From IMG/VR virus record IMGVR_UViG_3300021509_000046, positions 1-28,278 of that record: 28,278 nt of DNA; one strand, written 5' to 3'. Both the position numbers and the translations under genes were made by a program. The notes beneath the pieces are model-generated. The model made no database searches, was not told where the DNA came from, and was given only the letters and a program-made list of their open reading frames with translations. Origin of the DNA: a virus. Positions 13,436 through 21,129 of the stretch are shown one piece after another (position 1 is the stretch's first letter; every line of letters begins with the position of its first letter).

Positions 13436-16400
13436 GTGGAGAGACAGCTTGAGAAGAAGGAGAAGGAACAACAAGTTAAGGAGCGGTTAGTTGGAGAGAC
13501 TTCGATTACTACTGGAGCTCTCGCGAGTTTAGTTACATCTCTTTCTGCTTCGCAACTTCGCCAAATTTATAGAGAGACTAACGTTGTAAGACGATGTGTT
13601 GACCATATTGCTAGTTCTGTTGCAGACTTGCCGCGAGAATACGATGTGAAGTTTGGTTTGAAGAAGAACGAAGTGATTGATCTCATCTTCGTACGCGAGA
13701 CTATAACTGGGGAGACCTTCCGAGATGTATTGATCGCTTTAACTGTAGATCTGTTGGTATTGAATAAAGGTGTGTTAGTACCTCTGAAGACTTTTGGAGG
13801 GAAGTTAACCGGATTTACGGCACGTGACGCTGCCACTTTCTCTCCGGTGTATGAGAAAGACGGTAGACTTCGAGGGTTTATTCAGCAAGTTGGTTTGGGT
13901 AAGGTGTACAAGTTTCGTCCGGATGAGTTAGTGTATATTCAACTTATTCCTAAGACCTATACTACTTCTGGCGGGTCTATACTAGAGTCCCTTACTTACG
14001 AAATTTCGAGCTTGCTGAAGAATTTGGTGAAAAGTGATCCTGAGTCAAGGAAGCCGATTGGGACGTTTATCTTCCCGGAGAGTTTAGACGAGGCTGTAGT
14101 TAATCGGTTCCAGGAAGACTTAACCTCTTTGGTGTCTGGTGATAAAGTAAAGATCCCAGTAGTATGGGGTGCTGGTAAAGGTGAATGGATTGAGTTAGTT
14201 AAGCAGTTTGACATTCAGATGGTTGCCACGTTCTTAGACCGCCTTGATTGGTTGGTACGTAGTGCTTTTGGTTTTGTACCTCCCGGAAGTAGCTTACTTC
14301 AATCTCGACCTAACGAAGACCTGATGTATTCTACTTTGGTTCCCGTAGTTGCTCGGGCGATTCAGAATCGATTAAACCGCTTTCTTAAGCCCTATGGAGT
14401 CACTTTTAGCTTCAAGATTCCTCCTGCACATTCGTTGCAGCGTATTATTGAAGGGACCAAATCGGGGTTGATTTCACCTAACGAAGCCCGCCAGTTTATG
14501 TACTTACCTCCAGTCAAGGGAGGAGATCAGTTGTCTGTGATGCAACCCCAAGGGCTAACCCCAGTGGGAAAGAGCGGACAGCAAGCTCCTGTGGTCCCCC
14601 TCTCGGATACTAAGCAAGATACAGACATTACTCGTTCACTTTCTATGGAAGAGGTGAAGCAGCTCAGGAACCTCTCCCTCTTGACTGATGAGAAGACAGC
14701 ACGATTTGTTCTTAGAAGGATCGAGTTGTTGAAGTCGATGCAAGATGAGTTAAAAGAAGTGGCACTGGATTATCGTTCCTCTTTTGAAGAGAAAGTAATG
14801 TTGCGTCAAGATACTCCTGCCTTACCTTCTTATGTACCCTTCTTATTGCGAGTAGAGGGGATTATTGATGATTATGAGTCTCGTGCGACAGAGTTAGGGT
14901 ATGAGCGCGTACTCCAGTTTTGGGGCAGACGCGAGTTTGATAAAGATATGATTGATGCTGAGATTGCTGAGCACGATCGACGCCTCCGTCGAGAGACTAT
15001 TCGGAGCTGGAAGGAACGCCTAGATTCTATTTACAACGAAGCGAAAAGAGGTGAGTGGGATCAAGTTGAGAAGGATTTTGATAATTTCATACGCGCAATC
15101 ATCGCTGTTGCGGGATTTGTCACTTTGTTTGCGAATCTCCCTCTTGTACTTGTGTCCAAGTTTTTTGAGGAGACACAAGGAGTACTCTTACGATGGGTGG
15201 GTATATCTGATGATGTTACGTGTTATGATGAGGAAACTAAAGTATTGACGGATCAGGGATGGAAGTTCTTTAAAGATTTGGACGGCACAGAGAAATTGTT
15301 GAGTATTAACCCCAATGATTTGACTCAAGTTGAGTGGCTTAAACCTGTTGCTTATCAGGTATTTGAGTACGACGGTGAGATGATTCATTTCGAGAATCAT
15401 CAGACGGATCTACTTGTGACGCCTGATCACCAGTGCTTTGTGTATGATAATGGAAGACTTCAGAGAGTTCGCGCGAGAGAGTTGGCTCAATTTGCGAAAG
15501 TTTCTTTCTACCACGGTGTTCCCGGAGATGTCGCGGGTGCGCCTGGAATTTTTTACAGTGAGTCAGAAGTCCACCTCTCTCATTACAAGGGGAAGGTCTA
15601 CGATGTGACTCTTCCTAAATGGCACACCCTTTACGTCATGCGTAATGGGAAGTGTTTGTGGAGCGGTAATTGCGAAGACTGCGCAGCTCTTCAAGGGCGT
15701 GTTTTTAAGCCATCTACGCTCGAGCTTCTTCAGACTTGGCCCGGTTACGGTGTACGTTGCGGTCATAACTGCAGGTGTGCCCTTGAACCTGTTTCTAACA
15801 TTACACAGGCAAGTGTCAATGAGTGGATTGGCAAGACAATTAAGTTTAGGAATTTACACGTTCCTTTAAAGGAAGCAGCACTTGCTTATTCTGACGTAAT
15901 TGAGCATATCGACAAGAAGATTGTAGAAGCCCTTAGAAAGAACCCCCATTTGAGAGAGCCTTCGTACGTTGCTTTATTTAATGAAATCCGATTGCGCGAA
16001 GCCTTAACTCAACCCAAATACGATGCTATACGAAATATTCTCGAGATCCCCGCTTCTTTTACTGAAGAACAAATTCGCTCAGCTTTCGTTGATGCAACCG
16101 CCCTGAATATTCTGCTACGTCAGAACTTCCAGTACCCCAGTTCACCTTTTGTTTCTGAGTTGATGTCTGTAATGGAGCAGGCCAGGAAGATGCTCTGGGA
16201 CGAGCAGTTAAGCAAGCTTCTGCCTTCAGAATTGAAGGAGCCTTGGTTAGAAGGCGATTTTGCTCCTTTTGAGAAGTTGTCACTTAAGTTGTTTGATATT
16301 CCAGTTAAAGCTTACTTTGATCCCAGAGAGTTCTTTACTTATATGTTCCGTGCTTCTATTTTTAGTCCTCATCGAGAAGATATAGTAGGAATGCCGGCTT

Positions 16401-17701
16401 TTCGAGAGCTCTTGGCGACTCATATATGGTCTCCGACTACTTACGAGAACTGGCTTAACCGAGTTTACAAAGCACGACCCACTCCTTGGCGAGCTACGTT
16501 AACTCTCGATAGAGTACTCGCTCGTTTGGAGTATATTGATCCAGAGTTCCGCGACAAACTGGTAGAGATTCTTAGGAATTATCCTATGTTACGAGTCCCG
16601 TCTTTTTGGGACGGGTTAAAAGGGATCAAGTTGTCAGACGCGTCTCGGTACGATGCGTCTTATAACTTGGAAGGTACTTATGATGAGTTTGTGAAGTCCT
16701 TTGTTGGCTCCATTTTGACCACGGGAGATACGTTTCAATTCCTCCACGAGCTGGGTCACCACATATTTGAGCGTCATTTTACCGCGCGCTCCACAATGAG
16801 GGACGCGTTTGCTTACGTGTATCGTGAGCGTGTCCTGATCCCGTTTTATGAGCAAGTTTTACCTTATTTGACCGAAGAAGAAGCTCAGAAATTTATGGGA
16901 TACATGAACGAAATGCTTGATGCAAGTGAGAAGAGAACTCTCGGAAGTTTCTTCTTAGGGTCTCGAGACGTATTCAGAGAGGAGATTTTTAAGCCCATCT
17001 ATCCTAAGTTACAAGAAACAATGCGGAATTGGGCGCTTCCGATGCGGTTGTACTCGTTACAGAGCATTGACGAATCTTTCGCTGAGTTGTTTGCTACTTA
17101 TGTACGCAACCCATCAGTACTATATTTCAGCGACCCTGAGTTGTACTTATTTATGGAGTCACTCTTACAGAACCTAGCCGTGCGTCCCGAGACTTTAGTG
17201 AGTAAACACCCTATGTGGAAACGTGTTTTTGAGGCCCTCTCGCGAATAGGCTTAACGCGGAGTCAGATAAAGCAACTTCTTCCGAATCTTTTGTGGGCTC
17301 ATATTAGAGAAGATGTAGGGATTGAGGAGTTAGTGGCGTTGTTTGAGAGTGCCTCCACCGCAGAGGGTGAAGACTTACGGAAGAAAATAAAGGATATTGT
17401 TGCACGCTTTTCTAAAGCACCTGAGAAGAAGAAAATGCCCAGTTCTGAACCAAAACCTAAGGAGGCTAAGAAACCTCGTAAAGTACCTCTTCCTGAGAAG
17501 ACTTTGGTGACCCTCAAGGATGTACGCGAGGTTCTCGAGAAAACCCTGAAGTTTAAGGGTAGGGATTTAGAAGTTTTCATGGACAAAATCGTTTCGGCTG
17601 TGGCTGAAGGGAAATTGAGTATGATTGATGTGTATGAAAAATTAACTTCTTTTAAGACTCAAAAGGAGGCTTTGAAGTGGCTAGCCGGTTTGAAGAAGTA
17701 A
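13436..17701 (+). CDS. Portal-MuF-zincin polyprotein with mini-intein
   Basis: A 1421-residue fusion. Residues about 20-370 match an HK97-type portal (RQIYRETNVVRRCVDHIASSV, then PPGSSLLQSRPNEDL). A helical linker leads to a MuF domain, interrupted by an intein at residues 596-745. After splicing the MuF motif reads VTCEDCAALQGRVF...HNCRC, the CxxC...C metal site of this minor head family. A zincin domain follows (HELGH at 1104-1108, Glu1217 in ESFAELF), then a basic, helical tail (PKPKEAKKPRKVPL). The portal would form the DNA entry vertex, MuF enters the head, and the zincin could cleave virion or host proteins. Portal and MuF are normally separate adjacent genes, so the fusion is unusual. 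The GTG at 13436 has GAGGAGG 6 bases upstream. Confidence 0.88.
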   Translation: MERQLEKKEKEQQVKERLVGETSITTGALASLVTSLSASQLRQIYRETNVVRRCVDHIASSVADLPREYDVKFGLKKNEVIDLIFVRETITGETFRDVLIALTVDLLVLNKGVLVPLKTFGGKLTGFTARDAATFSPVYEKDGRLRGFIQQVGLGKVYKFRPDELVYIQLIPKTYTTSGGSILESLTYEISSLLKNLVKSDPESRKPIGTFIFPESLDEAVVNRFQEDLTSLVSGDKVKIPVVWGAGKGEWIELVKQFDIQMVATFLDRLDWLVRSAFGFVPPGSSLLQSRPNEDLMYSTLVPVVARAIQNRLNRFLKPYGVTFSFKIPPAHSLQRIIEGTKSGLISPNEARQFMYLPPVKGGDQLSVMQPQGLTPVGKSGQQAPVVPLSDTKQDTDITRSLSMEEVKQLRNLSLLTDEKTARFVLRRIELLKSMQDELKEVALDYRSSFEEKVMLRQDTPALPSYVPFLLRVEGIIDDYESRATELGYERVLQFWGRREFDKDMIDAEIAEHDRRLRRETIRSWKERLDSIYNEAKRGEWDQVEKDFDNFIRAIIAVAGFVTLFANLPLVLVSKFFEETQGVLLRWVGISDDVTCYDEETKVLTDQGWKFFKDLDGTEKLLSINPNDLTQVEWLKPVAYQVFEYDGEMIHFENHQTDLLVTPDHQCFVYDNGRLQRVRARELAQFAKVSFYHGVPGDVAGAPGIFYSESEVHLSHYKGKVYDVTLPKWHTLYVMRNGKCLWSGNCEDCAALQGRVFKPSTLELLQTWPGYGVRCGHNCRCALEPVSNITQASVNEWIGKTIKFRNLHVPLKEAALAYSDVIEHIDKKIVEALRKNPHLREPSYVALFNEIRLREALTQPKYDAIRNILEIPASFTEEQIRSAFVDATALNILLRQNFQYPSSPFVSELMSVMEQARKMLWDEQLSKLLPSELKEPWLEGDFAPFEKLSLKLFDIPVKAYFDPREFFTYMFRASIFSPHREDIVGMPAFRELLATHIWSPTTYENWLNRVYKARPTPWRATLTLDRVLARLEYIDPEFRDKLVEILRNYPMLRVPSFWDGLKGIKLSDASRYDASYNLEGTYDEFVKSFVGSILTTGDTFQFLHELGHHIFERHFTARSTMRDAFAYVYRERVLIPFYEQVLPYLTEEEAQKFMGYMNEMLDASEKRTLGSFFLGSRDVFREEIFKPIYPKLQETMRNWALPMRLYSLQSIDESFAELFATYVRNPSVLYFSDPELYLFMESLLQNLAVRPETLVSKHPMWKRVFEALSRIGLTRSQIKQLLPNLLWAHIREDVGIEELVALFESASTAEGEDLRKKIKDIVARFSKAPEKKKMPSSEPKPKEAKKPRKVPLPEKTLVTLKDVREVLEKTLKFKGRDLEVFMDKIVSAVAEGKLSMIDVYEKLTSFKTQKEALKWLAGLKK
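15221..15670 (+). other. Mini-intein in the MuF domain (150 residues)
   Basis: Cys1 begins CYDEETKVLTDQGWKFFKDL; block B is DLLVTPDHQCFVY (TxxH); blocks F/G are KGKVYDVTLPKWHTLYV and CLWSGN, with Cys as +1 (CEDC). There is no endonuclease domain. It sits between VT and C of the CxxC motif, so the MuF metal site is complete only after splicing. Penultimate Gly replaces His, as in the MBL intein. The two inteins share the CYDE start, GW.-F..L, V.P.H and SGN motifs. Confidence 0.92.
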
Positions 17702-18333
17702 GAACTGAATTGGGGTATATTGTTGATAAGGAAGGTACTCTTGTAGGGACATGGTTGTGGAAAGAAGGGAATATGACCGTGAGTACAAAGAACAAAGCTC
17801 TACAAGAGGTACTATCTCGAGGAGTACAGTTAGAAGAGCGCGTTTTTGATCGAGGAGAAATTCAACTTAGTTATTCTCCTCCGACAGTTCGAGTGGTGAA
17901 GTTTACCCCAGTCGAGCTTAGCTCAATTCTTGCACCTGATTTCTATTGTATTACAGCAGAAGAGCGAAAAAAGGGAGTATCCTTACCTGCTAATACTGGT
18001 AGACATTCTCGTACTTTCAAGCAAGTGCATCGGGGCTATGTCCTCGAGCGCTTGAAAGGTCGTGACATTACTATAGGTATTTGGTTTTATTCACCCGGAG
18101 GTATTGTGTGTCAAACTAATAGCAGGGCATTTGATAGAGAGTTCCAGGAGGTTAAGAAAAAGTTAACTAGGACAGTGTTTACACGAGATGGAGTAAAGGA
18201 AGTCCCACTTCCGTTTGCTAAAGCTACTTATTTCGATGTTAATCTAAAGCTCCCCCCACGGTACTTTTTGGTGCCCAGTTGGGGTATTGAGACTTCGGAG
18301 GAGGAGAAGTTCAAGGATGTCAAAGAAGTTTGA
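17677..18333 (+). CDS. Hypothetical protein between portal and terminase
   Basis: A 218-residue protein I do not recognise. It has mixed beta content (VRVVKFTPVEL; DITIGIWFYSPGGIV), a basic loop (TGRHSRTFKQVHRGYV) and no membrane segment. The GTG at 17677 has AAAGGAGG (17662-17669) 7 bases upstream, so the start is well supported. It overlaps the portal polyprotein by 25 bases and is overlapped by the next gene by 17 bases, so it is part of the packaging operon. Its position suggests a role in head assembly or packaging, but that is only context. No function is assigned. Confidence 0.65.
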   Translation: MASRFEEVRTELGYIVDKEGTLVGTWLWKEGNMTVSTKNKALQEVLSRGVQLEERVFDRGEIQLSYSPPTVRVVKFTPVELSSILAPDFYCITAEERKKGVSLPANTGRHSRTFKQVHRGYVLERLKGRDITIGIWFYSPGGIVCQTNSRAFDREFQEVKKKLTRTVFTRDGVKEVPLPFAKATYFDVNLKLPPRYFLVPSWGIETSEEEKFKDVKEV

Positions 18334-18682
18334 GGATTTTCTTGACCTCTCGTTAGAAGACTTGGAGTCTCCTCCCGTCTTGGGATTGGGTAAGGCTACT
18401 TCTGAGGACTTACCTGAGCGAGAGGATACTCCTACTGAGACAAGTTCCCCTGAACAGGAGGCAATTGATACGATTGCTGAGAGGATAATAGAAGAGCTAC
18501 GCGACAATGAAAATATTAAACCAAAAAATTGGAGTGACGTCCTACGCGGTTTGGAATTAGTATTAAAGTTCAAACACGAGTTACACGATAGACGCAAGAA
18601 AGGAGAACAGGACCTCGCATATCAAGCTCTTCAGGAGTTTAAGGAAGTAGTAGATGCCTTCTCGAAGTTTGAGTCAAAGTAA
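18317..18682 (+). CDS. Small helical protein, possible terminase small subunit
   Basis: The 121-residue product has an acidic, probably disordered N-terminus (rich in Glu, Pro, Thr, Ser to about residue 50) and a helical C-terminal half (AIDTIAERIIEELRDNENI; DVLRGLELVLKFKHELHD; YQALQEFKEVVDAFSKF). Lying directly before TerL and overlapping it by 29 bases, it is in the right place for a small terminase subunit, but I see no clear helix-turn-helix. A scaffold-like or accessory packaging protein is possible. The ATG at 18317 is chosen over an in-frame start at 18287; GGAGGAGGAG lies upstream. Confidence 0.5.
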   Translation: MSKKFEDFLDLSLEDLESPPVLGLGKATSEDLPEREDTPTETSSPEQEAIDTIAERIIEELRDNENIKPKNWSDVLRGLELVLKFKHELHDRRKKGEQDLAYQALQEFKEVVDAFSKFESK

Positions 18683-20099
18683 GTTCCACATTTCGTTAAA
18701 GAAACTTCGTGCCATTTGTCAAAATAGTTTCCTTCATTATTTGATTTTCGTTTTCGGGTTCCCTGTATCAGCGATGCACCGGGAGTGGATCGACGCGCTT
18801 ATGAAGTGTTCTCGCGTAGTAATTGCCGCTCCCCGAGCACACTCTAAAACTACTGTAGTTTCTATAGCGTATTCGACTTGGTTGATCGGGCGTAACCCTA
18901 ACATAAGGATCAAGATCATAACCAACTCTATTGATAAAGGTCGGGAAATTTTAACTGCGGTCTCGAGTACACTCCTCTTTAATAAGAGGTACCAGTTCGT
19001 TTTTCCTGAAGTTAGACCTGCAAAAACACGTTACTGGACGAAGGACAGATTGTACGTAGAGCGTTCTTTGGTTCTTCGTGATCCCACGATTGAAGCAAGA
19101 AGTGTTCTATCTACAGGAGCAGGTGGTAGGTCAGATGTGATTATAGGAGATGACATGGTCGATAATTTGAATTGCGTTACTGAGGGCTTGCGAAGAAAGG
19201 TAAAGGAAGCTTTTTACGATACTTGGATGAACACTCTCGAGCCGCAAGGGAATCAAGCAGTAGTTGTTGGCACTATTTGGCATGAAGACGATCTTCTCTC
19301 CGAGTTGTTGAGGAACAAGGATTGGGAGTTCCGCAAAGTTTGGGCAATAAATGATAATTTTGACCCGTTGTGGCCCCAAGTATGGTCACGAGAGAAACTT
19401 TATAAGAAGTGGAAAGAAAACCCTTTGGCCTTTGATAAGGGTTTCCGCCACCGCCCAACGCGAGTAGATACTGCTCTTTTCCCACCATCTTCGTTCAAAC
19501 AGCGTTCTGACTGGCCTCTTTCCCCCGGGTCTAACCCTCCCGAATACAGTGATGTAGATCCTTCTCTCATCAAGTGTTACTTCGGAGTGGATATCTCAGC
19601 TGGGCACGGAGATGATTTTTCGGTAATTTTTGTGGTGCGTGTGAATGCTGAAACTCTGATTCGGTGGCCTGTTGAGATAGCCCGCCTGAAACAACCAGCC
19701 CCTGATGTGACTCGTAAACTAATTCGAATGTACAAGCAGTATCAACCCGAAGTAATTATGATTGAGTCGAACGCTACTCAATCTATGATGCAAGATTGGA
19801 TCTCTGAAGTGAGTAAGTTGCCTCTAAAACCCTATTACACTGGCGTTCAGAAACACTTGATTTCGGTAGGAATTCCTTCTCTTAGAGTTGAACTTGACAA
19901 CAATATGTGGATGATTCCTTCTTGGGACCATCCACTCGAGTGCAGCTGTTCTTGGTGTCAGTGGAAAAGAGAAGTTTTGGCATATCCGTATAGCAAGAGG
20001 GATGATACTGTTTTTGCTTGGTGGTTTAGTCGCGAGGCAATTAGGCTCTTCTTGGAAGGGAAACGAGCGGGCCGCGGGTATGCCGTTGTGGAACTCTGA
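18654..20099 (+). CDS. terL: Terminase large subunit (ATPase/nuclease)
   Basis: The 481-residue protein has both motor and nuclease domains. Walker A-like APRAHSKTT has Lys65; Walker B is DVIIGDD (Asp166-Asp167). The RNase-H-like nuclease carries Asp313 (YFGVDISAGHGDD), Glu371 (VIMIESNATQ) and Asp450-Asp451 (SKRDDTVFAW). It packages DNA into the prohead through the portal and cuts concatemers. Near the C-terminus, HPLECSCSWCQW provides His426, Cys430, Cys432 and Cys435, a possible metal site outside the usual motifs. The ATG at 18654 has AAGGAAG 6 bases upstream and overlaps the preceding gene. It lies downstream of the portal here, which is the reverse of the common TerL-portal order. Confidence 0.93.
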   Translation: MPSRSLSQSKFHISLKKLRAICQNSFLHYLIFVFGFPVSAMHREWIDALMKCSRVVIAAPRAHSKTTVVSIAYSTWLIGRNPNIRIKIITNSIDKGREILTAVSSTLLFNKRYQFVFPEVRPAKTRYWTKDRLYVERSLVLRDPTIEARSVLSTGAGGRSDVIIGDDMVDNLNCVTEGLRRKVKEAFYDTWMNTLEPQGNQAVVVGTIWHEDDLLSELLRNKDWEFRKVWAINDNFDPLWPQVWSREKLYKKWKENPLAFDKGFRHRPTRVDTALFPPSSFKQRSDWPLSPGSNPPEYSDVDPSLIKCYFGVDISAGHGDDFSVIFVVRVNAETLIRWPVEIARLKQPAPDVTRKLIRMYKQYQPEVIMIESNATQSMMQDWISEVSKLPLKPYYTGVQKHLISVGIPSLRVELDNNMWMIPSWDHPLECSCSWCQWKREVLAYPYSKRDDTVFAWWFSREAIRLFLEGKRAGRGYAVVEL

Positions 20100-20162
20100 C
20101 GTCTTGCACTTTTCCGCGTTACCTTGGTAAGCTTTTCTTAGAGTGTTAGGAGGGACTACGTT

Positions 20163-21053
20163 GTGGGAGAGAATATCTCGGTAACTTCCTATACTTTCAA
20201 GAAGTACCTTAGCCCTTTTTTGGTTTGGTGTGAAGGTAAATTTGACTATATACTCCACGTCCATTGGGCTAGTGTTTTGCATGGAGACTTACGTATGGGG
20301 TACTGTGGTGACCCTAATAATGTGATCGGAGTTACTCTGTTCATTTACAAGCAAGGTGCTGTTAAACACCGCCCTAATGGACCAAAGGGCTGGACTGAGT
20401 TCTTGAAGGTCATTCGAGATCCTAAGAATTTCAAACTGAATTTTAAGACTGGAGAGATTCAAGGACAGCGTAGTTTGGCAGCGACTGTTAAGTTACCAGA
20501 AGCTAAGGCTTGGATGAAAGTAAAGAAGTATATTTCTCCTCCCGGTACTATTGGAGCTCGAGCTCTCCGTAAATGGTGGTCTTATATGACGATTGTTGAT
20601 AAGGGTAAGGTTGAGCACTTAACTCGTAAGTTGGACGAGTTTGAGTTCTACTTTACCGAAGGTAAGGCTTTTAGAGGAAGGTATATACTCCGGCCTTTTG
20701 GTAAGAACTTTACCTTCTTTACCGCCAGTGCTCAGCCTGTGTTAGTTGGAACAACTCAAAAGTTGGAAGAGGGTAAGGAAATCAGCGGTTTTCTTTGGAT
20801 CAAGGCGAAGAATCAGACTCCTTATATTCTTTCTACACGAGCTGTGAAAAAGCGGTTTATCTCTCCCGCTCATTTTAGCGGATTGCCAATGGCTCTAAAG
20901 GAGAGAATCCCGAAAGCTTTTCAATATTGGACTATAGAATCGAAGGCGAAACGTTTGAAGGTGAGGGATAACTTAGTGCTGGCTTTGAAAGGTCAGAAGC
21001 AGTATCAGTACCTGGAGGAAGGGGCTTGGCACAAAGTTAATTTGAAGGTGTGA
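20163..21053 (+). CDS. LigD-type 3'-phosphoesterase-like protein
   Basis: A 296-residue protein whose N-terminal half resembles the LigD 3'-phosphoesterase (LigD_N) domain. HVHWASVLHGDLRM gives His34, His40, Asp42 and Arg44, the same spacing as His42, His48, Asp50 and Arg52 of Pseudomonas LigD. Later ISPPGTIGA and FYFTEGKAFRGRYILRPF follow the P.G..GA and F.L.G..L.G...L.R pattern of that domain. The enzyme would trim 3'-phosphates or ribonucleotides at DNA ends. The second half (FLWIKAKNQTPYIL to the C-terminus) is unknown. It may heal DNA ends or have become structural. The GTG at 20163 is 8 bases after AGGAGGG. It sits between TerL and the protease. Confidence 0.7.
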   Translation: MGENISVTSYTFKKYLSPFLVWCEGKFDYILHVHWASVLHGDLRMGYCGDPNNVIGVTLFIYKQGAVKHRPNGPKGWTEFLKVIRDPKNFKLNFKTGEIQGQRSLAATVKLPEAKAWMKVKKYISPPGTIGARALRKWWSYMTIVDKGKVEHLTRKLDEFEFYFTEGKAFRGRYILRPFGKNFTFFTASAQPVLVGTTQKLEEGKEISGFLWIKAKNQTPYILSTRAVKKRFISPAHFSGLPMALKERIPKAFQYWTIESKAKRLKVRDNLVLALKGQKQYQYLEEGAWHKVNLKV

Positions 21054-21129
21054 CCGTGAACCCCTTGCCTTAATTTTGGTTCCCTGTGACTTTAAATAGG
21101 AAAAATTCAGAGCAGGAAGGAGGTGCGAG

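Noticed and set aside
13358-13474. Longer N-terminus for the minus-strand NTase-like gene
   Set aside because: It would overlap the portal gene and begin with a poly-Leu run. The ATG at 13357 has an ideal AAGGAG.
20117-20140. TTACCTTGGTAA followed by CTTTTCTT as a terminator after TerL
   Set aside because: The stem is only 4-5 bp with too small a loop; the next gene has a strong ribosome site and is probably co-transcribed.
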